This document shows, one piece after another, positions 10,174 to 18,817 of a stretch of DNA of 64,000 nucleotides. The position numbers were made by a program, and so were the translations under genes. How positions within the stretch are numbered: the first letter of the stretch is position 1; every line of letters begins with the position of its first letter. The stretch covers positions 496,001 to 560,000 of the forward strand of contig NZ_JAMLIG010000001.1 of NCBI RefSeq assembly GCF_023954305.1. Direction: 5' to 3'. The stretch comes from Mesorhizobium sp. (GTDB lineage: Bacteria > Pseudomonadota > Alphaproteobacteria > Rhizobiales > Rhizobiaceae). Under the pieces are notes generated by a model that was given only the letters and a program-made list of their open reading frames with translations, searched no databases and was not told the origin of the DNA.

Positions 10174-11124
10174 TCACTGGCAGAACGTCGAGCCCGGCCG
10201 CCGCTTGGCGAGATCGAAATGGAAGTGCGAGGCATGGTCGGCGTCCGAGCCGGGGCCGAGCACCGTCGTGAACGGGCCGCAGGCGGCGAGCCGGACGGCC
10301 AGCATGAATTCGCCCTCCTCCCGTTTCGTTGCCGAGCCGACGACGACCGTTCTGCCGTCCTTCAGCGTGAAGGCGCCGATGTCGAGCGCATTGCCGAAGG
10401 CGTGCTCGGAGAGCTTCGAGGTGCCGTTGCGCGGCCGGCAGACATAGGCCGAATCCTGCCGGATCGCGACGAGCGGCGAGCCGAGGATCGACGCCGCCTT
10501 CGGCGCGATCTGGTCGCGCACGAATTCCGCCGCGCGCCGCGCCGCCGCGCAGGTCATGACGGCCGCAGGGATAATCTTCACGTCATCGGACAGCGTCGAG
10601 ACCGACACGGGCCACTCGACCGAACACCCGCTGGCATCGGCGAGCTGCGGCTGTTCTTCGAACGTTGCCCCTAGTTCCCTCAGGCTCGATCGGCAGGCGA
10701 TCTCCCCCGCCGGCATCGTGGCCGAGCGCCGCGGCGGCATCAGCGACGGCGCCGCCTCGCCGGTGTCGGCGGCCTCCTTGTCCTCGCCCGTCATCTCGTC
10801 GGCCCGCTTTGGCGAGCCCTTCGCCGCGCCGTTGCGATCCGGACGCGGCTGGGGTGTAGGCGCCTCGCCGGCGTCGGGCAGTTCGGCGTCATCCTTTACA
10901 CTGTCCCTTCCGCCCTCGCCTTTCCCGCCTCTTCTGTGCTGCGCCGCATCCTCCCCACCAGGCGAGGTTCCCGATGGATCGCCGGCCTGCGCCGGGCGCG
11001 GCTCCGGCACCGGCACGTCCTGTGCGCCCAGCGCGGCCGGCCCCGATGCCGCTAGCGCCAGCGCGAACAGGCTGGCCAGCATGGAATGATATCCGATTGG
11101 ATGGGATCTTGTGGCACGGATCAT
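10174..11124 (-). CDS. Second extensin-family exported protein
   Basis: A paralogue of the preceding gene. It starts MIRATRSHPIGYHSMLASLF with a signal peptide cut near ALGAQD. A long acidic/Pro-rich disordered linker (to about residue 170) is followed by the extensin-like domain with CRSSLRELGATFEEQP, CSVEWPV, MTCAAARRAAEFV, YVCRPRNG, LSEHAFGNALDIGAF and DADHASHFHFDLAKR. The final residues STFCQ add another Cys. ATG 11082 is an alternative start but would remove the positive n-region. A longer frame to 11544 reads antisense through the VOC gene and is not credible. It shares about the same C-terminal 180 residues with the 9036-10073 protein, so the two are a tandem duplication. Confidence 0.85.
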   Translation of the reverse strand: MIRATRSHPIGYHSMLASLFALALAASGPAALGAQDVPVPEPRPAQAGDPSGTSPGGEDAAQHRRGGKGEGGRDSVKDDAELPDAGEAPTPQPRPDRNGAAKGSPKRADEMTGEDKEAADTGEAAPSLMPPRRSATMPAGEIACRSSLRELGATFEEQPQLADASGCSVEWPVSVSTLSDDVKIIPAAVMTCAAARRAAEFVRDQIAPKAASILGSPLVAIRQDSAYVCRPRNGTSKLSEHAFGNALDIGAFTLKDGRTVVVGSATKREEGEFMLAVRLAACGPFTTVLGPGSDADHASHFHFDLAKRRPGSTFCQ

Positions 11125-11247
11125 CGCCCCGACAACGGCATGTGCCGGCCCTGGTTCCGGATGCGGCGTCCGGCCCGGCGAAGTTTCGACTTGCGGCGGC
11201 CGCGGGCCGGCTTTAGAACATACCAAGAACATTGTCAGGAGTATGCC

Positions 11248-11586
11248 ATGCGCAAGACCGGAAAGCTCGACTATCTCGAACTCTCCGCCGGCGGATCGAT
11301 GGACAGCGTCAAGGCATTCTACGCCTCCGTCTTCGGCTGGTCGTTCACCGACTATGGGCCGACCTATGCCGCCTTCGACGAAGGCCTGGAGGGCGGTTTC
11401 CAGGGCGACAGGGCCGAGGCTCCGGCCAAGCCCCTTCCCGTGCTCTACTCCGAAAACCTCGACGAGACGTTCGCGGCGGTCGAGGCGGCGGGCGCCACCA
11501 TCCTCCGGCCGATCTTCTCGTTCCCAGGCGGCCGCCGCTTCCATTTCGCCGACCCTGCCGGCAACGAGCTGGCTGTGTGGGGGTGA
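11248..11586 (+). CDS. VOC-superfamily (glyoxalase/bleomycin-resistance-like) protein
   Basis: A 112-residue single vicinal-oxygen-chelate domain. LDYLELSAGGSMDSVKAFYASVFGW gives the first beta-alpha unit, FHFADPAGNELAVWG the typical C-terminal signature. AGGAG lies at 11237-11241. An in-frame start at 11086 is unlikely because it is antisense to the extensin-like gene. The substrate is unknown. It is a short cytoplasmic protein that should act as a dimer. The repeat copy 2 begins immediately after its stop codon. Confidence 0.9.
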   Translation: MRKTGKLDYLELSAGGSMDSVKAFYASVFGWSFTDYGPTYAAFDEGLEGGFQGDRAEAPAKPLPVLYSENLDETFAAVEAAGATILRPIFSFPGGRRFHFADPAGNELAVWG

Positions 11587-11700
11587 GGAGCCGGTTCGCC
11601 GGAGGGGAATTCGTCATGCCGGCGGCATGACGGAAGGCGACGAACGGGCGGGAACTGCCGCAGGCAGCGGGCTCCGCCCGGGGAGCCGGTTCGCGGCGGC
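11587..11700 (-). repeat. Dispersed intergenic repeat, copy 2 (inverted relative to copy 1)
   Basis: On the minus strand this reads GCTGCCTGCGGCAGTTCCCG, CCCGTTCG, a variable spacer, then a hairpin around GCCGGCATGACGAATTC and CCGGCGAACCGG. It matches the unit at 3517-3604 base for base over most of its length. It starts exactly after the stop codon of the VOC protein. It fills most of the 188-base gap before the PepSY-like gene. Confidence 0.7.
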
Positions 11701-11774
11701 AATTCGGTCGCCCGGCCCCTCCGCGGCAGGGAGGGCAGAACCGTTCGTCACTTAAGGCCGCACGGTCCCCAGCT

Positions 11775-12053
11775 TCAGTCGTCCTTCTTCGAGACCACCA
11801 GCGTGCCAGCCTCCAGTTCGAGGTCCCACTCCCGGCCTTCCGCGTCGACCGCGTCGTCCACCTCCCAGGCGCTGCCGTCGTCCAGCTGGATTTCACCCCA
11901 GGCTGTATAGCCATCGGCTCTGAGCGCGGCCTCCACGCGGGCGCGTTCCTCCTGCGTCGGCGGGCGCTCCTCGGCAAAGCCGATTCCGGCGGCAAGAAGC
12001 AGAATGGAGGCGGCGAGGACGATCGGTTTCACGATGGCTTCCTTGGTGGTCAT
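11775..12053 (-). CDS. PepSY-like small periplasmic protein
   Basis: A 92-residue exported protein. A hydrophobic signal segment VKPIVLAASILLLAAGIGFA is followed by an acidic domain, ERARVEAALRADGYTAWGEI then VDDAVDAEGREWDLELEAGTLVVSK, which fits the PepSY fold (helix then beta-hairpin). Such proteins are small periplasmic inhibitors or binding modules of unknown target. It lies alone between the repeat and smc. An 8-bp-stem hairpin (GGCTGCGA/TCGCAGCC, 12069-12088) lies just upstream. Confidence 0.75.
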   Translation of the reverse strand: MTTKEAIVKPIVLAASILLLAAGIGFAEERPPTQEERARVEAALRADGYTAWGEIQLDDGSAWEVDDAVDAEGREWDLELEAGTLVVSKKDD

Positions 12054-12068
12054 GGCGGTCAGGATCGG

Positions 12069-12088
12069 CTGCGAACGATCGCAGCCAA
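12069..12088. other. Hairpin downstream of smc
   Basis: GGCTGCGA-acga-TCGCAGCC forms a perfect 8-bp stem in the 63-base gap between the smc stop and the PepSY-like start. There is no T-tract on either side, so it may be an mRNA end stabiliser or a protein site rather than an intrinsic terminator. Confidence 0.4.
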
Positions 12089-12116
12089 ACGTGACTCGAG
12101 TGTGTCCCGCAACGCC

Positions 12117-15100
12117 TCAGCTTGCCTCGCGGATGCGCTCGGCGGTCTGGAGATCCACCGAGACGAGCTGGCTCACGCCCTGCTCGGCCATCGTCACGCC
12201 GAACAGGCGGTTCATCCGCGCCATGGTGATCGGGTTGTGGGTGATCACCACGAAGCGGGTGTCGGTCGAGGCCGCCATCTCGTCCATCAGATTGCAGAAG
12301 CGCTCGACATTGTGATCGTCCAGCGGTGCGTCGACCTCGTCGAGCACGCAGATCGGCGCCGGATTGGTGAGGAACACGGCGAAGATCAGCGCCATCGCGG
12401 TAAGCGCCTGCTCGCCGCCGGAGAGCAGCGTCATCGTCTGCGGCTTCTTGCCGGGTGGACGCGCGAGGATTTCGAGCCCCGCCTCCAGCGGGTCCTCGGA
12501 TTCGATCAGCTGCAGCTCCGCCGTTCCGCCGCCGAACAGATGGGTGAACAGGCGCTGGAACTGCGCGTTGACCACCTCGAAGGCGGCGAGCAGCCGTTCG
12601 CGGCCCTCGCGGTTCAGCGCCTGGATGCCCTGACGCAGCTTCTTGATCGCCTCGACCACGTCCTCGCGCTCGGAAACGATGAGTTCCAGCCGCTCGGACA
12701 GTTCCTTCTGCTCCTCCTCGGCTCGCAGATTGACGGCGCCCAGCCGCTCGCGCTCGATCTTCAGCCGTTCGAGCCGGCGCTCCACCTCGCCCATGTCGGG
12801 CAGGTCGGCGTCAGCCTCCAGTCCGGTATGCTTCAGCACAAGATGCGGCGCGACGCCGATCGCCTCCTGGATGCGCGCCTCGGTTTCGCGGCGGCGCTCG
12901 TCGGCAGCCGCCAGCCGTTCCTCGGCGCGGGCGCGGGCCTCCCGCGCCTCCGACAGCGCCTGGATCGCACCGGTCGCGGCCTTGTCGAGTGCCGCCTGGC
13001 GATTCTCCGCTTCCTGGAGCCGGTCGGCCGCCGCCTTGCGCAGCTGCTCGGCCTTGGAAATCTCCGTCAGAAGCGCCCGGCGCCGTTCGTCGAGCTCGTC
13101 CGGAGCGTCGGCGAGTGCCACGAATTCCGTCGCCGTCTCGGCGCGGCGGTCGCGCAGCGCCTCGATCTGGCGGTCGGCGTTTTCGGCGCGCGAGATCCAG
13201 CTGCGGCACTCGAGCGCGATCGCCTCCAGGCGCCGCCGACGCGCTTCCGCCTCGCGCTTCAGCCCTTCATGGGCGGCGCGCGCATCGGCAAGCGCGGCGC
13301 GGTCCTGCGCGACGTCGGCGGCCATCCGGTCGAGGCCGGACTGGAGGTCGCGCAGGTCGGGGGCAGCGGCCAGTGCCCGCTCCGCTTCGGCAAAAGCCCC
13401 GGCCGCTTCGTCGCGGGCTTCGACGAGGCGCGCGCGGGACGCTTCGAGCGCGGCGCGGCGGGCGGAAAGCTGGCCCGCGGCGGCCTCGGCCTTCGCCAGC
13501 GCGTCCCGCGCCTCGCCGAGGCCCCGCTGCGCCGCGCGCCAGTCGTCGCGCGCAGTGCGCTCTGTCTCGACCGCCGCCTTCGTCACCGCCTCGGCTTCAG
13601 CCTGTGCGGCCTCGGCGGCGCGCGCCGCGACCGTCGCCGCTGTCGCCTCCGCCTCGAGCTCGGCCAAGCGGTTCTTTTGCGCGAGCCTCAGGGCCGCCGC
13701 CGTCGGCGCGTCGGCGCTCGCCGTCAGCCCGTCCCAGCGCCACAGCGCACCCTCCTTCGTCACCAGCCGCTGGCCGGTCGCAAGCTCTCTCTGCAGCCTC
13801 GGCCCGTCCGCCGCCTCGACGATACCCACCTGCGTCAGCCGGCGGGCGAGCTGCATCGGCGCTCTCACCACTTCGGACAATGGCCGCGCGCCCGCCGGAA
13901 GCGCCGGATCGGACCCCGTTCCCCCGACATCCGCCGCCCAGTGCACCGGCGCGGACCTGTCGAGTGCGGCGTCGAGATCGTCGCCGAGCGCGGCGCCCAG
14001 CGCCGTCTCGAAGCCCTTCTCGACCCTGATCTGCTCGACCACCGCCGGGAAGAGCCCGCCCGACTGGGCGTTCAGCATCTTGGCCAGCGTCCGCGCCTCG
14101 GTCTCGATGCGGGCGAGTTCCGCCCGCGCCGCCTGCAGCTTCGGGCGCGCTACAGCCTCGCGGCCGCGCGCGGTCTCCACCGCCTTTTCGGCGGCGATCG
14201 TGGCGGCTTCGGCGGCCGAGACGGCCTCGGTCGCTTGTCCGACAAGCTTCTGCTTCTCGGCCGGGTCCGGCAGTCCGGCGAGCTTCGCGGCAATGTCGGA
14301 AAGCTCGCGGTCGGTGTCGGCCAGCTGACGGTCGAGCCGATCGCGCCGTTCGGCGCCGTCGCGCAGCGCCCGCTCGGCCTGGGTGCGCTGGGCCGACGCC
14401 TCGGCACGTTCGGAGGTGAGTTTCGTCAATGCCGCTTCCGACAGCGTCAGCCGGGCAGAGGCCTCCTCGAACACGGCGCGCTTCTCGCGTTCGCGGTCTA
14501 CCGAGCCTTCGTCTTCGGCCTTCAGGCTCGCGTCCTCGTCGGCCAGCCGCTTCAGGATGTCGGCATTGTCGCGCAACATCTGCTGCTCGCGGGCAATGTC
14601 CGCGTCGAACTGGGCGATGCGCTTTTCGAGCTCGGAGTGCCTGGCACGGATGCGCTGCGCTTCTTCCTCGACCTGGGTCCTGGCGATGGTCAGCCGCTGC
14701 AGCGCCGCCGCCGCCTTAGCCTCCTCCTCACGCAGGCCAGGCAGATGATGCGCCCCAACCGCCTGGTCCTTGGCCGCGGCCATCTGCTGGTTGGCGCGTT
14801 CCGCGACGATATTGGTGGCGGCCGACAGCGCGCTCTGCGCCTCGGCCTCCTGCGCCTTGGCGAGCGTCCAGCGCAGGTGCAAGAGCGTCGCCTCCGCCTG
14901 GCGGATGTCGGCCGACAGCGACTTGAAGCGCGAAGCCTGCCGCGCCTGCCGCTTCAGGCTCTCGATCTGGCTCTCCAGTTCGCCGACCACGTCCTCCAGC
15001 CGTTCGAGGTTCTGTTCGGCCGCGCGGAGCCTCAGTTCAGCCTCGTGCCGGCGCGTGTGCAGGCCGGAAATGCCGGCCGCCTCTTCGAGCAACGCCCGGC

Positions 15101-15578
15101 GCGCCTGGGGCTTCGCCTGGATCAGCTCGCCGATGCGCCCCTGCCCCACCATCGAGGGCGAGCGCGCCCCGGTCGACTGGTCGGCGAAGAGAAGCTGCAC
15201 GTCCTTGGCGCGGGCCTCCTTGCCGTTGATGCGGTAGTTGGAGCCGGCCTCGCGCTCTATCCGCCGCGAGATCTGCACCTCGTCGCCGTCATTGTAGGCG
15301 GCGGGCGCATTGCGGTCGGAGTTGTCGAGGAAGAGCGTGACCTCGGCGGTGTTGCGCGAGGGCCTCGTCGCCGAGCCCGAGAAGATGACGTCGTCCATGC
15401 CGGACGCGCGCATATTCTTGTAGGAGCTCTCGCCCATCACCCAGCGCAGCGCCTCGACCAGGTTGGACTTGCCGCAGCCGTTGGGGCCGACGATGCCGGT
15501 CAGCCCGCTCTCGATGACGAATTCAGACGGTTCGACGAAGGACTTGAAGCCGAGAAGACGGAGCCGGGAGAACCGCAT
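12117..15578 (-). CDS. smc: Chromosome segregation ATPase SMC
   Basis: The 1153-residue condensin core subunit, which organises and segregates the nucleoid as a dimer. The N-terminal ATPase head starts MRFSRLRLLGFKSFVEPSEF with Walker A GPNGCGKSN. Long coiled coils rich in Ala, Glu and Arg surround a central hinge domain (about residues 490-640, GGLFPAVVEQIRVEKGFETA). The C-terminal head has the signature LLSGGEQALTAMA and Walker B ICVLDEVDAPLDD. It is followed on the same strand by a PepSY-like gene and preceded by a DsbA-like gene, the usual rhizobial order as I recall it. The antisense strand is open for most of its length, a side effect of high GC. Confidence 0.97.
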   Translation of the reverse strand: MRFSRLRLLGFKSFVEPSEFVIESGLTGIVGPNGCGKSNLVEALRWVMGESSYKNMRASGMDDVIFSGSATRPSRNTAEVTLFLDNSDRNAPAAYNDGDEVQISRRIEREAGSNYRINGKEARAKDVQLLFADQSTGARSPSMVGQGRIGELIQAKPQARRALLEEAAGISGLHTRRHEAELRLRAAEQNLERLEDVVGELESQIESLKRQARQASRFKSLSADIRQAEATLLHLRWTLAKAQEAEAQSALSAATNIVAERANQQMAAAKDQAVGAHHLPGLREEEAKAAAALQRLTIARTQVEEEAQRIRARHSELEKRIAQFDADIAREQQMLRDNADILKRLADEDASLKAEDEGSVDREREKRAVFEEASARLTLSEAALTKLTSERAEASAQRTQAERALRDGAERRDRLDRQLADTDRELSDIAAKLAGLPDPAEKQKLVGQATEAVSAAEAATIAAEKAVETARGREAVARPKLQAARAELARIETEARTLAKMLNAQSGGLFPAVVEQIRVEKGFETALGAALGDDLDAALDRSAPVHWAADVGGTGSDPALPAGARPLSEVVRAPMQLARRLTQVGIVEAADGPRLQRELATGQRLVTKEGALWRWDGLTASADAPTAAALRLAQKNRLAELEAEATAATVAARAAEAAQAEAEAVTKAAVETERTARDDWRAAQRGLGEARDALAKAEAAAGQLSARRAALEASRARLVEARDEAAGAFAEAERALAAAPDLRDLQSGLDRMAADVAQDRAALADARAAHEGLKREAEARRRRLEAIALECRSWISRAENADRQIEALRDRRAETATEFVALADAPDELDERRRALLTEISKAEQLRKAAADRLQEAENRQAALDKAATGAIQALSEAREARARAEERLAAADERRRETEARIQEAIGVAPHLVLKHTGLEADADLPDMGEVERRLERLKIERERLGAVNLRAEEEQKELSERLELIVSEREDVVEAIKKLRQGIQALNREGRERLLAAFEVVNAQFQRLFTHLFGGGTAELQLIESEDPLEAGLEILARPPGKKPQTMTLLSGGEQALTAMALIFAVFLTNPAPICVLDEVDAPLDDHNVERFCNLMDEMAASTDTRFVVITHNPITMARMNRLFGVTMAEQGVSQLVSVDLQTAERIREAS

Positions 15579-15629
15579 CAGCGTCCGTCCCGGCTGCCGG
15601 GCGCGGCTGACCGCGCGCCCAGGGGCGCG

Positions 15630-16337
15630 TCAGAGCTTGGCGTCGATGATGGCCGACATTTCGCCAACCGAAAGGGCTCCCGCATATTTGTCGCCGTTGA
15701 TGAAGAAGGTCGGAGTCGAATCGACCTTGAACTCGTCGGCGCCACGCGTACGCACCGACCTGATGTCGTCCAGAAGCTTCTGGTTGGTCAAGCAGGCGGT
15801 GAAGGACTCCTGTGAAAAACCGGCCAGCTTGGAGATTTGCAGGAGCGCGGCCTGGGCGTCTTCTGCCCGCGCCCAATTGTTCTGCTGCTTGAACAGCACG
15901 TCGACCATGGCGAAATACTTGTCCTCCGAACAGCGCGCCAGCATGAAGCCGGCCTCGGCGCGCGGATCGAACGGGAATTCGCGCATGATCAGCCGCGCCT
16001 TGCCGGTGTCGATATATTTGGCCTTGATCTCGGGCAGCGTGTTCACGTGGAAATTGGCGCAGTGCGAACAGGTCGTCGAGGCGTATTCGACGATGGTCAC
16101 CGGCGCATCGGCATTGCCAAGCACTTTTTCGGGCAGTGCGCCGGCTTCCAGCAGCTTCGCCATGTCTGCGTTCCCCTGAGCCGGTGGCGCGGAAGCGGTC
16201 GGCGCAGCGGGAGCCGCAGGCTGTTCGGCCGACGGCGGCTGCTTCGGCGCGTCGTCGCTGCAGGCGGCGAGCAAAGCCGCCGCCGACACCGCGCCCAGCG
16301 AAAGGAGAACGTCCCTGCGACGCATCGAAAAGCTCAT
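15630..16337 (-). CDS. DsbA-family thioredoxin-fold lipoprotein
   Basis: A periplasmic thiol-disulfide oxidoreductase of the DsbA/DsbG-like DUF (thioredoxin_4) type, 235 residues. The signal sequence has a twin-arginine-like RRRDVL and a lipobox LAACSD, then a Pro/Ala linker. The domain begins KVLGNADAPVTIVEYAS with the active site CSHC. The cis-Pro loop is DSTPTFFINGD and there is a later Cys at FTACLTNQK. AGGTG upstream supports ATG 16337 over a GTG three codons earlier. It lies 51 bases upstream of smc and may share its transcript. Confidence 0.92.
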   Translation of the reverse strand: MSFSMRRRDVLLSLGAVSAAALLAACSDDAPKQPPSAEQPAAPAAPTASAPPAQGNADMAKLLEAGALPEKVLGNADAPVTIVEYASTTCSHCANFHVNTLPEIKAKYIDTGKARLIMREFPFDPRAEAGFMLARCSEDKYFAMVDVLFKQQNNWARAEDAQAALLQISKLAGFSQESFTACLTNQKLLDDIRSVRTRGADEFKVDSTPTFFINGDKYAGALSVGEMSAIIDAKL

Positions 16338-16519
16338 GTGAATCACCTGTTCCCGAGAGAATACGCAATAGCGACTAGCAGATGCCGCTTAGCACGCCAA
16401 TTATGGCAAGATTGGCTGCCTGCCTATTCCGATTGCCGGCCCGTCGTTCACGAACGCGCTATCGCGACATAGCCTGACGTCCCGGATGTGGTATTGTTGA
16501 TACGGAAGGTGCGAAGGCG

Positions 16520-16768
16520 ATGACACATATCGATGCGATTGTTCTGAAGGACCTTGGGCGTATCGTGACAAGCGATGCAAAGGTGCTCGCCGGACGTCCT
16601 GTCTTCAGAGGGACGCGGGTGCCGATCGAAATCCTCTTCGACAATCTGGCTGACGGCATGTCGCTGGACGAAATCCTGGACGAATATCCGACGATTCCGC
16701 GAAGCGACGCGATAGCCCTCATTCAGCTCATTCCGGAGGCGCTTCGATCTTCCTCGGTCGATGATTGA
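16520..16768 (+). CDS. DUF433 protein, probable antitoxin of a DUF433/DUF5615 pair
   Basis: An 82-residue protein with the DUF433 pattern: RIVTSDAKVLAGRPVFRGTRVPIEILFDNLADGMSLDEILDEYPTIP. The domain is a small winged-helix-like fold seen in VapB-type antitoxins. It overlaps the next gene by eight bases, consistent with a co-translated toxin-antitoxin-like unit. GAAGG precedes the ATG. Base composition is slightly less GC-rich than the neighbours. Activity is inferred from family pairing only. Confidence 0.85.
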   Translation: MTHIDAIVLKDLGRIVTSDAKVLAGRPVFRGTRVPIEILFDNLADGMSLDEILDEYPTIPRSDAIALIQLIPEALRSSSVDD

Positions 16769-17087
16769 GGCACAGCTGGACGAAAGCGTTCCGCGGCAGC
16801 TGGCCCGGGCGCTTCAACCTTTCGCCATCCGAGCGCGGTGGTTCCCGCAAGGCTGGAAGGGACTTGACGACAGAACGCTGCTCGTCCGCGTCGAGGAGCT
16901 GGGCTGCCAGGTGTTCATCACCTGCGACGGCCACATGCGGTCGCAGCAATCGCTCGACCGGCGCCGCTTCGCCGTCGTTGTGATCCCGACCAATCGCCGC
17001 CGGGTCGTGATCGAGAACGCCGCCAAGATCGCCGAACTCGCCCGACGGGCTGCGCCCGGATCACATTCCGTGGTTGATCTGAGCTAA
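16761..17087 (+). CDS. DUF5615 PIN-like protein, probable toxin partner
   Basis: A 108-residue protein of the DUF5615 PIN-like family. The N-terminus QLDESVPRQLARAL carries the first acidic residue of the PIN centre. CQVFITCDGHMRSQQSL holds the second Asp and VVVIPTNRR the last strand. It is likely an RNase-like partner of the DUF433 protein upstream, with which it overlaps. The 3' end overlaps the convergent DciA-like gene by four bases. Confidence 0.82.
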   Translation: MIEAQLDESVPRQLARALQPFAIRARWFPQGWKGLDDRTLLVRVEELGCQVFITCDGHMRSQQSLDRRRFAVVVIPTNRRRVVIENAAKIAELARRAAPGSHSVVDLS

Positions 17088-17581
17088 CCCGATCTGGTTG
17101 CCTTCACCGCCCTGCCCAGCTTCTCCAGCGCGGCGCGCAGCCCCTCGTCCTCGATCCCGGCGACCGATGTGGCGATATCGGCGGCCTCGTCGCGCGTCAA
17201 CTCGCGCGGGCGGCGTTTCGGCGCTTTGCGCCCGCCGACCGGCTTTTGCAGGATGCGCACCCTGCCGATGGCCGCGAAGCCGAGAAACGCGTTGATGCGG
17301 GCGATGATCTCGCCGGTCTGGTGCTGCAGCTGCAGCGCGGCGGCCCCCTCGCAGGCGACCACGAGCGTGGCGGGCTCGAATGGATCGTCCTCGCCCGCCC
17401 GGCGCGGCCAGAGAATCTTTTCCGGACGGGTGCTGTCGGCCAGCCGTGGGCCCACTATCTCCTCCCACGACTGGACAAGGCCCGTCGAGATGCCGGCCTT
17501 GCGGCGCAGCACCGGGTCGAGGATCGCCGTGGCGAGATCTCCGACCGGCCGCGCATTGCGGGGTGACGAATTGCCTGCCAT
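17084..17581 (-). CDS. DUF721 / DciA-like protein
   Basis: A 165-residue protein with the N-terminal DUF721 domain: VGDLATAILDPVLRRKAGISTGLVQSWEEIVGPRLADSTRPEKI then TLVVACEGAAALQLQHQTGEIIARINAFLG. In other bacteria DciA proteins load the replicative helicase DnaB. A DNA-replication or nucleic-acid-binding role is therefore likely. The C-terminal basic tail GGRKAPKRRPREL fits DNA binding. A GTG seven codons upstream is an alternative start. It is divergent from mutY, an arrangement common in alphaproteobacteria. Confidence 0.85.
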   Translation of the reverse strand: MAGNSSPRNARPVGDLATAILDPVLRRKAGISTGLVQSWEEIVGPRLADSTRPEKILWPRRAGEDDPFEPATLVVACEGAAALQLQHQTGEIIARINAFLGFAAIGRVRILQKPVGGRKAPKRRPRELTRDEAADIATSVAGIEDEGLRAALEKLGRAVKATRSG

Positions 17582-17641
17582 GAACCGATCGTGCCGAAGC
17601 ACCTCCCGTCGAACCGGACAGTTACACCAACCCGCGCCGCG

Positions 17642-18748
17642 ATGACATACCTACCCACTCATTCGACGCGGCAGGCAGACGGCATGTCTGCGCTCCTGCT
17701 CGACTGGTACGACCGCCACGCCCGCGACCTGCCCTGGCGCGTGCCGCCCGCGAAGGTCGCTGCGGGCGTGCGGCAGGATCCCTATCTGGTCTGGCTGTCC
17801 GAGATCATGTTGCAGCAGACCACCGTCTCGGCGGTTCGACCCTATTTCCGCAACTTCGTCGAGAAATGGCCGACAGTAGAAGACTTGGCCGCCGCGCCCG
17901 CAGACGACGTGATGAAGGCCTGGGCAGGGCTCGGCTATTATTCTCGCGCGCGCAATCTGAAGAAATGTGCAGAGATGGTCGTCGAGCGGCATGGCGGGCG
18001 GTTTCCGGACACGGAGGCCGGCCTGCGCGCGCTGCCCGGCATCGGCCCCTATACGGCCGCGGCCATCGCCGCGATCGCCTTCGACCGCCCGTCGGCGGTG
18101 GTCGATGGCAATGTCGAGCGCGTGGTCACGCGGTATCGCGCAATCTCGGCGCCGATGCCGGAGGCGAAGCCGGAGATCGGCGCCTTCGTCGCCTCGGCCC
18201 TGCCGGAGAGCCGGCCGGGCGACTACGCGCAAGCCATGATGGACCTTGGCGCGACGATCTGCACGCCGAAGCGCCCGGCCTGCGTGCTCTGTCCGTTGCG
18301 CGACGGCTGCCAGGCGCTCAAGGCGGGCGATCCGCAACTTTATCCGGTGAAGGCGGCGAAGAAGGAGAGGCCGAAGCGCGTCGGCGCGGCCTTCGTGGCC
18401 GTTCGCCGCGACGGTGCCGTGCTCCTGCGCAAGCGCCCGGAAAAAGGATTGCTCGGCGGCATGGCCGAAGTGCCTGGCACGGCCTGGACCGCGCGGATCG
18501 ACGGCGCGACCGGGACGGAAGCCGCGCCGTTTCGCGCCAACTGGCGGGCCAGGGGCTCGATTTTCCATGTCTTCACCCATTTCGAGCTCGAACTCTCGGT
18601 CTTCCTCGCCTATGTCGACGCACCGCCGCCGCCGGACCACTGGTGGTCGCCGAAAGCCGAAATCCACAGCGAAGCGCTGCCCACCGTCATGAAAAAGGTG
18701 ATCGAAGCTGCGATAGAGGGCGCGACCCAGAAGCCAAGGCGCCAGTGA
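17642..18748 (+). CDS. mutY: A/G-specific adenine glycosylase MutY
   Basis: Removes adenine mispaired with 8-oxoguanine. The 368 residues start MTYLPTHSTRQADGMSALLL (an internal ATG at 17684 is an alternative). LSEIMLQQTTVSAVRPYF and the helix-hairpin-helix LPGIGPYTAAAIAAIAF with the catalytic Asp in VVDGNVERV are present. The [4Fe-4S] ligands are C-x6-C-x2-C-x5-C (CTPKRPACVLCPLRDGC). The C-terminal Nudix-like domain includes FTHFELELSV. The last 93 bases before the tail are duplicated at 19988-20080. The final residues QKPRRQ come from the inserted DNA, not from the original end, which can still be read after the second copy as HKPRRGPA. Confidence 0.96.
   Translation: MTYLPTHSTRQADGMSALLLDWYDRHARDLPWRVPPAKVAAGVRQDPYLVWLSEIMLQQTTVSAVRPYFRNFVEKWPTVEDLAAAPADDVMKAWAGLGYYSRARNLKKCAEMVVERHGGRFPDTEAGLRALPGIGPYTAAAIAAIAFDRPSAVVDGNVERVVTRYRAISAPMPEAKPEIGAFVASALPESRPGDYAQAMMDLGATICTPKRPACVLCPLRDGCQALKAGDPQLYPVKAAKKERPKRVGAAFVAVRRDGAVLLRKRPEKGLLGGMAEVPGTAWTARIDGATGTEAAPFRANWRARGSIFHVFTHFELELSVFLAYVDAPPPPDHWWSPKAEIHSEALPTVMKKVIEAAIEGATQKPRRQ
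18637..18729 (+). repeat. 93-bp direct repeat, copy 1 (inside mutY 3' end)
   Basis: Starts CCACTGGTGGTCGCCGAAAG and runs to GCGCGACCCA near the mutY stop codon. It is identical to 19988-20080 except for one base. It marks the left edge of the insert carrying the two small minus-strand genes. Confidence 0.93.
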
Positions 18749-18817
18749 TCTAAGACTATCGGTCTAAATGGTACGAAACTTCTTTCGCAGCAAATTCCAA
18801 CTATCCTGCGCTAGACG

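Noticed and set aside
12102..15815. A 1237-codon open frame on the plus strand opposite smc
   Set aside because: It is the antisense of a clear smc gene, with Arg/Leu/Gly-rich meaningless protein; high GC keeps it open.
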